A DNA stretch of 64,000 nucleotides from Tenacibaculum sp. SG-28 (GTDB lineage: Bacteria > Bacteroidota > Bacteroidia > Flavobacteriales > Flavobacteriaceae), in contig NZ_MQVY01000006.1 of NCBI RefSeq assembly GCF_002954385.1, positions 40,201 through 104,200 of the forward strand, in the 5' to 3' direction. This document shows positions 35,494 through 44,935 of the stretch, one piece after another. The notes under the pieces are model-generated. The model had not been told where the DNA came from and did not search any database. It was given only the letters and a program-made list of their open reading frames with translations. Each line of letters opens with the position of its first letter. Position 1 is the stretch's first letter. The translations under genes and the position numbers were made by a program.

Positions 35494-37439
35494 GGTTTGA
35501 AGAATTTTAAGATCAAAATTTCAAGAAACAAAGATACAATGGAAAGAATTAAAAACCATTTCCAAAGCCATTGAACTTCATTTTTTTCATTTATGCTTTG
35601 CATCGCATTTTCTACAGAATTTTTCACGACGAGATTTTTTTTGTCTTTTGTAACTTTCTCCGTGTCTAAAAATGCCAATAGGCTTTCTTTTTTATCGTAA
35701 TTATATGCTACTGTTTGTATGGTGTCTTCTTTAAAGACTATTGCATTAAAACCAGCCTCTACAGGACGCTCAATAGTTGTAATTCTCGTTTTGTTTTGAA
35801 AATTTTGCTGTAGTGGAATAAAATTACGTTGTGAGTTACGTATAGACACTACTTTATCCGTATCTATATTTCTCTGCAAGTCTATCGTATTTTTAATTCC
35901 TATTGTGTAATAGAGTTCCGATCTTTTCATACTCTCTTTTGCCATGTTATAGAATATAGGAACAACAATAGGAGAAGTAATAAAATTACTGTTTTCTTTG
36001 TCTAAAGCACCAGCGACCCAGAAAAGTTTCGCACCAGAAAGTGTACAATCACAAATAAAAGGCTGCTTGTTTTCTAAAGCCAAAATATTCGATCTCATGG
36101 GAAAATTAGTTTCGAAATAGGAGTAACTTAAAGGGTATTGAAAATTGGTTATTTTCTCCTTGAAAACGTTCCTAAAAATGGGATGGTTAAAGTTGATATC
36201 GGTTATTTTTATACTGTCTGTTTTTTTGGTTGTTATACTTCCAATCTTAAATTCATTAAAAAGCGTATTGTAAGAAGCTACATCAGATGTAACGGAGGGG
36301 ATGACCGTCAAATTACCGCCATTCTTAGTAAATTCAACGAGGCTGTTTTGAAGTGGTTTTGGTATACGAACCAATTCGTTTGTAATAATTAGATTTTGAT
36401 TATTAATTGTATTGTAATTTAAATTTTGTAGGGTGGTATGTTGGTAATCAAATTCTTCTGCAGTAAAAATTTTCGTTAAAAAATCAGCTTCTTTTCCTAT
36501 GGAAAGAATTTTAATTCTTGGGTTTTTGTTCAGAATAAAAAAGGAAGTGTTATCGAATCTGAAGGCATCCTCATAAGATAGGGTAATCTTTCCGAAAAAA
36601 TCATTGGATTTTCCCATCGGAAAAGTTACCGTTTTTTCGGCGTCTTTTGAAATATCAAAAGTTTGTTTATTAACAAGATTCTCTTTGCTGTAAAGAGCAA
36701 TTGGTATATTTTTTTTCGCTGCACCTTGATTTTTTACGCGTATTGCAATAATTGGACCTTCCGGAGTTTCTTTTCGAACATAAATACTGTCTATAGAAAG
36801 GTTTTCTCGTAATTCGGCTGATAGTGGCACGAGTACTGTGCTTGCATCGAAAGTATTAAAAGTTTTTTCAGAAGTATTTTGAAAGTCGCTTACAAGAATA
36901 TTTTCGTGATTTTTTGCACTCACATTTCTTTGGTTTTCCTTTACTTTTAATAAGATATCTTTTATATTTTTTGTTTCTGCTGTATTCTCTATTTTAAATA
37001 ATACATCTTTTAATTCTTTTGCACTAATATCTTTGTGCACATTATTGTTTGTCTCTAGTGTATAAGTTGTATTATCGGTAGAGTTTTCGATAAGTTCTCG
37101 GGCAGCTACTTGTAGTAAATTTCCCTTTTTACCTTTGGTGTTTGTACTCAATGAGTTGTCTAAGTATATGTAGGCTTGTTTCCTGTCATTTTCTTTTTTT
37201 GATCCAAAATAAGGTTGCGAAAAAGCAAAAATCAAGCACGTTAGTAACAACATTCTCGTCCCTAAGATTAACCATTTTTTAATCCGAGAGCTTTTGCGAG
37301 TTTCTTGTACTAGTTTTTGCAGAAAGTCTACGTTTGTAAAAGGTACTTTAACAAACTTTTGTAACTGAAAAAGATGCACCAATATTGGTACAATTAATAA
37401 AGCTAAAAGATAAAGGACTTCGGGATGTTTAAATTGCAT
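35490..37439 (-). CDS. BatA-domain membrane protein with von Willebrand-like region
   Basis: A 649-residue protein. The N-terminal BatA domain (FKHPEVLYLLALLIVPILVH, then QETRKSSRIKKWLILGTRML) has membrane helices at about 6-26 and 59-78. The large middle portion is extracytoplasmic with a divergent von Willebrand A-like segment near 88-220 (AYIYLDNSLSTNTKGKKGN in place of a full MIDAS). A C-terminal helix (about 626-646) re-anchors it. BatA proteins of Bacteroidota relate to aerotolerance and envelope complexes, although this orphan copy is not in the classic bat operon. It overlaps the dihydroorotase-like gene by 4 bp and heads the operon. Confidence 0.8.
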   Translation of the reverse strand: MQFKHPEVLYLLALLIVPILVHLFQLQKFVKVPFTNVDFLQKLVQETRKSSRIKKWLILGTRMLLLTCLIFAFSQPYFGSKKENDRKQAYIYLDNSLSTNTKGKKGNLLQVAARELIENSTDNTTYTLETNNNVHKDISAKELKDVLFKIENTAETKNIKDILLKVKENQRNVSAKNHENILVSDFQNTSEKTFNTFDASTVLVPLSAELRENLSIDSIYVRKETPEGPIIAIRVKNQGAAKKNIPIALYSKENLVNKQTFDISKDAEKTVTFPMGKSNDFFGKITLSYEDAFRFDNTSFFILNKNPRIKILSIGKEADFLTKIFTAEEFDYQHTTLQNLNYNTINNQNLIITNELVRIPKPLQNSLVEFTKNGGNLTVIPSVTSDVASYNTLFNEFKIGSITTKKTDSIKITDINFNHPIFRNVFKEKITNFQYPLSYSYFETNFPMRSNILALENKQPFICDCTLSGAKLFWVAGALDKENSNFITSPIVVPIFYNMAKESMKRSELYYTIGIKNTIDLQRNIDTDKVVSIRNSQRNFIPLQQNFQNKTRITTIERPVEAGFNAIVFKEDTIQTVAYNYDKKESLLAFLDTEKVTKDKKNLVVKNSVENAMQSINEKNEVQWLWKWFLILSIVSLFLEILILKFFKP

Positions 37440-37547
37440 ATTTTTTTAAAAGCTATCGTAAAAATAAGTAAAATGAATCGGATAAGACAAACAAGTTAAA
37501 AATATGTTAGAACAGATGACATTTTCCGACCAACAATTAAATTTTCT

Positions 37548-37555
37548 TACTTTTG
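37548..37555 (+). promoter_or_regulatory. -7 promoter box of the methyltransferase-bshC operon
   Basis: TACTTTTG matches TAnnTTTG and ends only four bases before the first ATG (37560). Transcription from it would begin at or inside that codon, which argues for translation from the next ATG at 37593 or for a leaderless message. No -33 TTG is evident. Confidence 0.4.
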
Positions 37556-37559
37556 AAGA

Positions 37560-38225
37560 ATGGCAATAAATGAAAGTGATGGTGAAATTCCAATGGAGAG
37601 TCCTTTAAAAGCACATTGGAACGAAGCGTATACGAAAACAGAAACCCAAAAACTAGGTTGGTTTGAGGCATCTTGTAAAGAAACAATCGACCTGATTCAC
37701 AAAACAAAAATAGCAAAAGATGCGCCGATTTTAAACGTTGGTGTCGGTTCTTCTTTTGTTGTAGACGAATTATTAAGCGATGGTTACAGCAATATTATTG
37801 CACATGATTTTTCAGAGAAAGCACTATCGGTACTTGCCAATCGATTACCTCAAAATTCTAATAAAGTAACCTATCTCTTAGACGATTTGTCGAACCCAGA
37901 AAAACTACTAAACCTAAGAGAAGTTGCTCTTTGGAACGATAGAGCAGTACTGCATTTTTTTACGGAGGAAAAGGATCAAAACACCTATTTTGAAACCCTT
38001 AAAAAAGTAGTAAAGAAGGGTGGATTTGTAATTTTAGCTGTTTTTGCCCTTCACGGAGCAGAGAAGTGTTGTGGTCTTTCTTTACAGCGTTATAATGCTG
38101 CAATGCTACAACGTAAACTAGGGGATGATTTTGAATTACTAACAAGTTTTGAGCATGTTTTTGTAAATCCATACAATAGTGAACGACCTTATATTTACAC
38201 GTTATTCCAAAGAAAACATAAGTAA
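37560..38225 (+). CDS. class I SAM-dependent methyltransferase, coupled to bshC
   Basis: A 221-residue methyltransferase of the thiopurine/thiol methyltransferase-like group. LKAHWNEAYTKTETQKLGWF is the characteristic opening; ILNVGVGSSFVVDELL is the SAM-binding motif I; VALWNDRAVLHFF and GGFVILAVFALHG are later motifs. The start may be the second ATG at 37593 (MESPLKAHW), given the promoter box. Its stop overlaps the bshC start by one base (TAATG), so the two are translated together. This suggests that its substrate is bacillithiol, an intermediate, or a compound detoxified by it. N-methyl-bacillithiol is known from Chlorobiota, so methylation of bacillithiol is a reasonable but untested idea. 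Confidence 0.8.
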   Translation: MAINESDGEIPMESPLKAHWNEAYTKTETQKLGWFEASCKETIDLIHKTKIAKDAPILNVGVGSSFVVDELLSDGYSNIIAHDFSEKALSVLANRLPQNSNKVTYLLDDLSNPEKLLNLREVALWNDRAVLHFFTEEKDQNTYFETLKKVVKKGGFVILAVFALHGAEKCCGLSLQRYNAAMLQRKLGDDFELLTSFEHVFVNPYNSERPYIYTLFQRKHK

Positions 38226-39817
38226 TGAAAGTATTTAAAACACCTTTTCAGAAAACTGGATTTTTCTCTGATCTTATTACAGATTATTTAGACAAAGCGA
38301 AGAGTTTACAGCCCTATTATGGTAATTTTCCAGATCTAACAGGATTTAGAAAACAGATAGACGAAAAAAATAAAAGTTTTTCGAGTACCGCAAGAGAGGT
38401 TTTGATAGCTGCACTAAACGAACAATATGCCGATGTAATTGTTAGTGAACAAACTCTGGGTAATTTGGAGTCCTTGGCTGCCGAAAATACCTTCACGATC
38501 ACGACAGGGCATCAATTAAATCTATTTACAGGACCACTGTATTTTCTGTATAAAATTATCAGTACTATAAATTTATGTGAAGAATTAAAACGTAATTTTC
38601 CAGCGTTTAATTTTGTTCCCATATATTGGATGGCTTCGGAAGATCATGATTTTGAGGAAATTAAATTCTTTAATTTTAAAGGAGTGAAGTTCCAGTGGAA
38701 CTCACAACAAACGGGGGGTGTTGGCAGATTTAATACAGAGGGATTATCGGAAGTTTTATCGGTTTTTGAAAAGTATATAGGAACCTCAAAGAATGCAGAG
38801 TTTCTGCACCAATTATTTGAAAAGGCCTATGTGAAACATACCAATTTAGCCGCAGCAACAAGATACATAGCAAATGAACTTTTTGGAGCTTATGGTTTGG
38901 TGGTTATTGATGGAGATGATGTGAATTTAAAAAGACAATTCGTTCCTTATGTACTAAAAGAATTAGATGATCAAACATCTTACAAGCAAGTTTCTTCTAC
39001 CATTAATGCCTTGGAAAAATCCTACAAAATCCAAGTTAATCCTCGTGAAATCAATCTCTTTTACTTAACCGAGTCATTTCGAGAAAGAATTATTGTAGAG
39101 AATGGGGTTTACAAGGTAAAAAACAAAGATATATCCTGGAATAAGGAAGAGTTAATGGCCCATGTAAGATTATTTCCAGAGCGATTTTCACCAAATGTAA
39201 TAATGAGGCCTTTGTACCAAGAAGTTATATTGCCCAATTTATGTTATATTGGTGGAGGAGGGGAACTAGCATATTGGTTCGAATTACAAGCTTATTTTAA
39301 GGAGGTATCCATCCCGTTTCCTATTTTGTTACTTCGTAATTCAGTGCAAATTCTTTCTCAAAAACAATTGCATAAAGCACAAAAGCTCCATATTAGTTTA
39401 GAAGAATTATTTCTTAAGCAAAACGATCTTGTCAAGAAAAAAATCAAAGAACTTTCTAAAATTACTGTTGATTTTACGGAGCAAAAAAAGGTTTTACACA
39501 GCCAGTTTAATACTTTAAGAGAAGTTGCAACAAAAACAGATGTATCTTTTCTAGGAGCGGTTAACGCGCAAGAAGTAAAACAAAATAAAGGATTAATCAA
39601 TCTTGAAAAAAGGCTTCTTAAAGCAGAAAAACGAAAACATAAAGATGTTGTAGCTCGTATAGTAGCACTTCAAAATGATGTATTACCAAATCAAGGATTG
39701 GAAGAACGTCAACGAAATTTCTCCGAATATTATTTAGAATATGGCCCTAATTTTATCGATGCATTAAAAGAGAGTTTACATCCATTAGATTCTCAATTTA
39801 TCACATTAGTTTTATAG
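38225..39817 (+). CDS. bshC: bacillithiol biosynthesis cysteine-adding enzyme BshC
   Basis: A 530-residue protein matching BshC along its length: FTITTGHQLNLFTGPLYFLYKII, then FVPIYWMASEDHDFEEIKFF (HxGH-type nucleotide-binding region and the ASEDHDFEE hallmark), RPLYQEVILPNLCYIGGGGELAYWF, and a long coiled coil near 405-485. It adds cysteine to glucosamine-malate to finish bacillithiol, the main low-molecular-weight thiol in many Bacteroidota. Cytoplasmic. Start codon overlaps the upstream methyltransferase stop (TAATG). bshA and bshB are not in this window. Confidence 0.95.
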   Translation: MKVFKTPFQKTGFFSDLITDYLDKAKSLQPYYGNFPDLTGFRKQIDEKNKSFSSTAREVLIAALNEQYADVIVSEQTLGNLESLAAENTFTITTGHQLNLFTGPLYFLYKIISTINLCEELKRNFPAFNFVPIYWMASEDHDFEEIKFFNFKGVKFQWNSQQTGGVGRFNTEGLSEVLSVFEKYIGTSKNAEFLHQLFEKAYVKHTNLAAATRYIANELFGAYGLVVIDGDDVNLKRQFVPYVLKELDDQTSYKQVSSTINALEKSYKIQVNPREINLFYLTESFRERIIVENGVYKVKNKDISWNKEELMAHVRLFPERFSPNVIMRPLYQEVILPNLCYIGGGGELAYWFELQAYFKEVSIPFPILLLRNSVQILSQKQLHKAQKLHISLEELFLKQNDLVKKKIKELSKITVDFTEQKKVLHSQFNTLREVATKTDVSFLGAVNAQEVKQNKGLINLEKRLLKAEKRKHKDVVARIVALQNDVLPNQGLEERQRNFSEYYLEYGPNFIDALKESLHPLDSQFITLVL

Positions 39818-39945
39818 TTTTAGTTAGACATGCCAATTGGTAAGGGTATTGGTCTTACATTTGTGCTAAAAATTCCCGTAATGGTGCTAGTGCGCCAGTT
39901 GATAATTTTTGTTACTGTAATTACATAACGCGTAACTTGTTTTTT

Positions 39946-40836
39946 ATGAAAACACTGCATACTGAAAATAAACATAACAAAGGCTATGATTTTTCTTTAT
40001 TAAAAAAAGAATATCCAAAAATTACTAATTTCTTAATCGAGAAACACCAGCATACAACTATAGATTTTTCCGATCCTGCTGCTGTAAAAGTTCTTAATAC
40101 TGCTCTTTTAGCGGTATATTACAAAATTGTTAGGTGGAAGTTTCCCGATAGTCATTTATGTCCGCCGATACCGGGAAGAGTAGATTATATACATCACCTT
40201 CACGATCTATTACCAGAACAAGATAAAGTGACTGTTTTAGATATAGGCACCGGAGCTACATGCATATATCCACTTTTAGGCAATGCAGTTTACGATTGGC
40301 ATTTTGTGGCTACAGATATTGACCCAAATGCGTTGGCAAACGCGCAACAAATAGTGCGACATAATAAGTTAGAAGATGCAATAGAATTTCGCTATCAAAA
40401 AGAGGAAAGTTCTATTTTAAAAAATATCATACAACCAGAAGATGCGTTTTCAGTAACTATGTGTAATCCTCCTTTTTATAAATCTGAGGAAGAGGCAAGA
40501 GGAGCAAATCGAAGAAAGTCTCGGAATTTAAATAATAATCCTGTTCGTAATTTTTCAGGGAACTCTAATGAACTTTGGTATAAAGGTGGGGAGAAGGCTT
40601 TTTTACACACCTATCTTTATGAGAGTTCTTTATTTCCAAATGCTAGCAGGTGGTTTACTAGTTTAGTTTCTAAAAAAGAAAATGTACAGAGCTTACAAGC
40701 CTCTGCAAAAAAACTAGGGGTTACTGAATTTAGAATTATTCCATTACAGCAAGGTAATAAAGTGACGCGTATTGTTTGTTGGCAATTTTCCCAACCTCAG
40801 TATCAAAAGTATTTAAAAGAAAAACAGAATCTCTAG
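39946..40836 (+). CDS. rlmF: 23S rRNA (adenine(1618)-N(6))-methyltransferase
   Basis: A 296-residue rRNA methyltransferase, start taken at 39946 (MKTLHTENKHN) because the family begins near LHxxNxHxxGYDF; an in-frame start at 39937 is also possible. HNKGYDFSLLKKEYP, the SAM motif VLDIGTGATCIYPLLG and the catalytic TMCNPPFYKS motif are typical of RlmF (YbiN), which methylates A1618 of 23S rRNA. It stands alone. A hairpin overlapping the stop codon (about 40824-40846) may end transcription. Confidence 0.93.
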   Translation: MKTLHTENKHNKGYDFSLLKKEYPKITNFLIEKHQHTTIDFSDPAAVKVLNTALLAVYYKIVRWKFPDSHLCPPIPGRVDYIHHLHDLLPEQDKVTVLDIGTGATCIYPLLGNAVYDWHFVATDIDPNALANAQQIVRHNKLEDAIEFRYQKEESSILKNIIQPEDAFSVTMCNPPFYKSEEEARGANRRKSRNLNNNPVRNFSGNSNELWYKGGEKAFLHTYLYESSLFPNASRWFTSLVSKKENVQSLQASAKKLGVTEFRIIPLQQGNKVTRIVCWQFSQPQYQKYLKEKQNL

Positions 40837-40846
40837 GAGATTCTGT
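40824..40846 (+). terminator. probable terminator of rlmF
   Basis: A 10-bp inverted repeat, ACAGAATCTC / GAGATTCTGT, includes the rlmF stop codon in its loop. The following T-run is weak, so it may be a processing or stability hairpin. Confidence 0.5.
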
Positions 40847-41124
40847 CTATAGCAATTTTCCCACGTCATAGTGCCTTTGAGAAGACACATAAATCTTCAT
40901 TAATATGACGGATTCGAGGTAAAGATAGATAGATGTTTGAAAGATTTTAACGATGAAGTATTATTGAAGTATCATTTATCGTTATTGCAAGAAAATATTT
41001 CCCTTCACAGTACTTTTTTAGTCAAGTCTGCCAAACTAATTCATAATGTACAGTTTACCTATTGCCCTTTCTATTCTGTAGTGGTTACCGCCGCTTCTCC
41101 GCAGTATTTGTGTATTAATATTGG

Positions 41125-41724
41125 CTATTGTTCTTGGATAATGTCATTTTTTAAGGATATTATCTCCTGAAGTATCTTCATTTCTTTTAATACACCTTTT
41201 CTAATTATAATAAATAAAACTATCCCTATAACAAGGTAGGAAATGTCAATAAGAACTAGGTTCCAAAAACTTATATAATTACTAAACTCAGGGGTTATCA
41301 TATAAAAACCAATGGTATACAAGAATAAAATTGTTGGGGCTACTATTTGGTGTATTTTTTTTCTGAAATTATGAAAGTCTTCTGTATTAGAGATTGTTTT
41401 CAAGGTGTCATCAATATTCTTAATTTGTTTTGCTTTATAGATACTTTTAATTTCAAACCCTATCCTCACAAGTAATCCAATAAGCATTAGTCCTGCACCG
41501 ATTCTACTCATTATCTCTCTAACTGGAGCTACAAAATAGAAAAATAAAGCTAATGCCAATAACGTACAGGTTAAAGTGGCAATTGTGCCATAATAGAAAA
41601 AGAAATTACTTCTTTCTTTACTTGCAATTGTGTCATAAACTTCATTCAAATCCTGAGTAGATGAGGTGAGTTTTGATTTGTTTTTTTGCCAGTGCTCTTG
41701 GAGCTCTTTAAAATTATTTCCCAT
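41125..41724 (-). CDS. membrane protein, possible anti-sigma partner
   Basis: A 199-residue protein with a soluble N-terminal 40 residues and four membrane segments (about 42-65, 72-90, 125-145 and 152-175). The N-terminal part (FKELQEHWQKNKSKLTSS) and its position, overlapping the end of the ECF sigma gene by 11 bp, suggest that it binds and restrains that sigma factor. It lacks a recognisable zinc anti-sigma motif, so the role is inferred from context only. Confidence 0.65.
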   Translation of the reverse strand: MGNNFKELQEHWQKNKSKLTSSTQDLNEVYDTIASKERSNFFFYYGTIATLTCTLLALALFFYFVAPVREIMSRIGAGLMLIGLLVRIGFEIKSIYKAKQIKNIDDTLKTISNTEDFHNFRKKIHQIVAPTILFLYTIGFYMITPEFSNYISFWNLVLIDISYLVIGIVLFIIIRKGVLKEMKILQEIISLKNDIIQEQ

Positions 41725-42229
41725 CGTTGCTATTTTTTAAAATTTTTTCCAAACGTTTTTTTATTCTGTGTATTTTAACCCGCACATTGGTACTAGATAT
41801 TCCAATTATTTTTGCTATGGATTCATAGGTTTCGTTCTCTAAAACCATAATGATTATTAAGCGATCTATTTCTTTGAGGCTACCGATAGCATTGTATAAT
41901 TCGGAGATGTTTTCTTCTAATTCTTCTGCGACATCCGATTCATAAGACTGGCTTTGGAGTGGCATTCCTTCGGTTAATTTTAACTCTCTTTTTTGTTCTT
42001 TTTTGACTTGTTGGATACAGGTGTTAATTGTGATTCTGTAAATCCATGTTTTGGGAGATGCGTCTCCTCTAAACTTATCTAAATTATTCCATACTTTTAG
42101 GAAGACCTCTTGCGATAAATCCTTTGCCATTGCTCGATTTCCTTTCACATATCCTAGACACATTTGCATAACCATGGCGTAGTTTTCGGAATAGATTCTT
42201 TCAAATAAAGCTCGTTTATTTTTCTTCAT
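41714..42229 (-). CDS. RNA polymerase ECF sigma factor
   Basis: A 171-residue ECF sigma factor, start at 42229 (MKKNKRALFERIYSENY); an upstream ATG would add residues inside the hydrolase gene. Region 2 includes MCLGYVKGNRAMAKDLSQEVFLKVW and FRGDASPKTWIYRITINTCIQ; region 4 includes IGSLKEIDRLIIIMVLENE and SIAKIIGISSTNVRVKIHRI. It overlaps the upstream hydrolase gene by 14 bp and the downstream membrane protein gene by 11 bp, a tight three-gene operon. The pairing with a membrane protein suggests response to an envelope signal. Confidence 0.92.
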   Translation of the reverse strand: MKKNKRALFERIYSENYAMVMQMCLGYVKGNRAMAKDLSQEVFLKVWNNLDKFRGDASPKTWIYRITINTCIQQVKKEQKRELKLTEGMPLQSQSYESDVAEELEENISELYNAIGSLKEIDRLIIIMVLENETYESIAKIIGISSTNVRVKIHRIKKRLEKILKNSNDGK

Positions 42230-43103
42230 TTTCGATGAATTTTTGTATTTCAGAATGCATCCATTCTGGTGCATCATACATGATAAAATGTTTGCTGTTA
42301 TTTGCCTGTTTTAAAGTACTATTTCGTAGGTTTTTGTACTGTTTTTCAAAGGTTTGTTTTACCGTATTAGGGTTTGGAAAAGAAGCAGCTAAAATTAGAG
42401 TTTTACAAGAAACCTTATTTAATATTGGTCTTTGGTCTAAGTGTAACAAATCGGTATATCCATACACCCATGTTTTTCGATCAGCGGCAAGTATCCAACT
42501 TGCTATTTGTTGTGTTTTTTTCTCTGTATACGTCATGTTCGAAGCCATCATTTTAGCAGTATTTTCATAGGTTTCAGTATTCATTTCAAGCATTTTTTTG
42601 TTGTACGGGCTGTCGTAAGTTAGCGCTTCTATAGGAACGTTCGGTAGCATAACTTCACGCATACAAGGCAGGGTGTCAATAAGAATCATTTTTATCACTT
42701 TGTTGGGGAATATTGTTGCGATATCTATGGCTAAATTACCACCCATACTGTGTCCTATAAGTGTTATGTTGTTTAAAGAGTTGTCTTTAACATAGGCGAT
42801 AATCGCCGTTTTAATTTGTTCGTACCACGGTGTATTTATAGCCGGAATTCCATTAAATCCTGCATAGGAAAAAAGGTGTGCTTTCTTATTTAAATGTAGT
42901 GTTTTAATTGTGTTTTCCCAAATATCTCCGGAAACGGTAAATCCTGGAAAGCACAAAATAGGATCCCCTTCTCCCATAGTTTTAACCTGAATTGCATTAC
43001 TTGGTATTTTTGAATTTGTATTTGCTTGAAGTTGTTCTGCCGAAGTAGGTAAAGCATAAAAAAACATGCTAATGAAAAGAAAACGTAATACTAGTTGCTT
43101 CAT
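42216..43103 (-). CDS. exported alpha/beta hydrolase
   Basis: A 295-residue hydrolase. The start at 43103 gives a clean signal peptide (MKQLVLRFLFISMFFYALPTSA), so the product is exported. LCFPGFTVSGDIWENTI forms the oxyanion region, IGHSMGGNLAIDIA holds the nucleophilic serine, and KHFIMYDAPEWMH supplies a late His near the C-terminus. Substrate unknown. The gene is first in the operon with an ECF sigma factor and a membrane protein, which hints that its product or substrate relates to the signal they sense; this is inference. Confidence 0.85.
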   Translation of the reverse strand: MKQLVLRFLFISMFFYALPTSAEQLQANTNSKIPSNAIQVKTMGEGDPILCFPGFTVSGDIWENTIKTLHLNKKAHLFSYAGFNGIPAINTPWYEQIKTAIIAYVKDNSLNNITLIGHSMGGNLAIDIATIFPNKVIKMILIDTLPCMREVMLPNVPIEALTYDSPYNKKMLEMNTETYENTAKMMASNMTYTEKKTQQIASWILAADRKTWVYGYTDLLHLDQRPILNKVSCKTLILAASFPNPNTVKQTFEKQYKNLRNSTLKQANNSKHFIMYDAPEWMHSEIQKFIENEEK

Positions 43104-43273
43104 GATAATTTTATAAATTGATTTTACCCTTTGACTACAAAAGATCAAAATGTTACAATTTTTATAATTATTTTTTAGAGCATACTTGTTTAATTTTTAG
43201 ATACATGTAGCTCATCGAGCAACACAAAAGGAACAGATACTTGCAAATATGTTCCTATTTCTACTAGATTATA

Positions 43274-43624
43274 TTACCCTATTCTAGTACCGTTTTTAAT
43301 TGTTCTTTCCGTAGTTAGAAGTACTACATCATTTTCGGAACCCAATCCTCCAAGAATGAGGCATTCACTCATGATGTTAGCAATTTGTTTTTTTGGAAAG
43401 TTAATTACTGCAACTACTTGTCTTCCAATAATTTCCTCGGTATTGTATAACTTGGTTATTTGTGCAGATGTTTTTCGGATGCCAAATTCCCCAAAATCTA
43501 CTTGAATTTTATAGGCTGGTTTTTTGGCTTCTTTAAAAATTTCTGCGGAAAGTATGGTTCCAACTCTCATTTCTACTCTTAGAAATTCACGCCAAGTTAA
43601 ATCGGAATTACCAATAGATTTCAT
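43274..43624 (-). CDS. csaA: CsaA-like tRNA-binding domain protein
   Basis: A 116-residue free-standing OB-fold tRNA-binding domain. FLRVEMRVGTILSAEIF, KKPAYKIQVDFGEFGIRKTSAQI and VVAVINFPKKQIANIMSECLILG follow the CsaA/EMAP-II fold closely. CsaA of Bacillus is described as a secretion-related chaperone and binds tRNA. It follows meaB by 12 bp, so the two may be co-transcribed, although their functions are not obviously linked. Confidence 0.88.
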   Translation of the reverse strand: MKSIGNSDLTWREFLRVEMRVGTILSAEIFKEAKKPAYKIQVDFGEFGIRKTSAQITKLYNTEEIIGRQVVAVINFPKKQIANIMSECLILGGLGSENDVVLLTTERTIKNGTRIG

Positions 43625-43636
43625 AGTTTCTTTGTG

Positions 43637-44714
43637 TTAATTTGTATTTAGTAATCGTTTCGCAGCGTTAAACGGCGTTGTTTCTCCGTTTTCAAGTTTT
43701 TCTATTTCCATAGACAACGATTTTTTAACCTTTGGATTGGTGTAGAAATTCGTTTTTAATTGGTGGTTAATGGTTTCTAAAAGCCAATATTTATTTTGAA
43801 CGTTTCGTTTTGTCACAAAATAATCGTTCTTTTTACTTTTTTCTATGTAAGAAGTTATCATTTCATAAGTTTCTGCAATGCCAATATTTTTTAATGCGCT
43901 AGCCGTAAGAACTTTAGGGGTCCAGCCATTATCTTTTGGAGGGTATAGGTGTAAAGCTCTATTGAATTCTACTTTTGCTAGTTTTGCACTTTGAATTGTG
44001 TCTCCATCTGCTTTATTAATCACAATGGCATCTGCCATCTCGATAATTCCTCTTTTTATCCCTTGTAATTCATCACCAGCACCAGCAAGCTTCAGTAAAA
44101 GAAAAAAATCTACCATAGAATGCACTGCAGTTTCCGATTGTCCTACGCCTACCGTTTCTATAATAATAGTATCAAACCCAGCAGCCTCACACAAAATGAT
44201 ACTCTCTCTAGTTTTTTGTGCGACTCCTCCTAAAGATTCACCCGATGGCGATGGTCGAATGTAAGCATTTTTATCAGTTACTAATTGTTCCATTCTGGTT
44301 TTATCACCAAGTATGCTCCCTTTGTTAACCGAACTACTAGGATCTACAGCTAGTACTGCTACTTTTCTTCCTGCACCAGTTAAATGTTTCCCAAAAGCTT
44401 CGATAAAAGTGCTTTTTCCAACCCCAGGAACTCCAGTAATTCCTATTCGAATAGAATTGTTCGCATGTGGCATACATGCCTCCAATATTCTGGTTGCTTT
44501 AGCTTGATGTTTAGTATTGGTACTTTCAATAAGTGTAATTGCTCTACTTAAAAAAGGAATGTCACCCGCAAGTATTTTTTCGGTAAATTCTGATATAGAA
44601 GCGCTCTTTCTTCGTTTCAGCATAATTTTTTGTGCAGAAGTTTTACTGGTGGTTTCGGGTTGCGAAACTCCTTTTTTTCTGATAATGCCGATTTTTTTGT
44701 GTCTTTCCTCATAC
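43637..44714 (-). CDS. meaB: methylmalonyl-CoA mutase-associated GTPase MeaB, N-terminus frameshifted
   Basis: The open frame starts at 44623 (MLKRRKSAS, 328 residues), but family members begin earlier. Adding one base to the T7 run at 44672-44678 connects an upstream ATG at 44714: MRKDTKKSALSEKKG then VSQPETTSKTSAQKIM, giving 358 residues. The GTPase part has the P-loop GITGVPGVGKSTFIEAFG, DPSSSVNKGSILGDKTRM, IIIETVGVGQSE and VINKAD. MeaB guards loading of adenosylcobalamin into methylmalonyl-CoA mutase. The mutase genes are not in the window. CsaA follows 12 bp later. Confidence 0.9.
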
Positions 44715-44935
44715 GTAAGAACCTATTCTTATGGTAAATTTAGAAATAAAAACTGTAGGATTGTATTCCTTTTTAAAAGATTTCGATTTTGCATGGTATT
44801 ATTAGTTAGGGTTGCAATTATATTTGAAAAAAACCTAAGTCTAATTTTTAGTTTTTTTACCTAACATATATCAATATCCATTTCTTTATTTCTTATAAAG
44901 TAGCTATCTTTATCGCTTGTAATTACTAGTTTTTT

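Noticed and set aside
40937..41170. A 77-residue plus-strand frame after rlmF
   Set aside because: It overlaps the end of the minus-strand membrane protein gene and has no recognisable features; regarded as a shadow or chance frame. The surrounding 270 bp hold nothing else that I can support.
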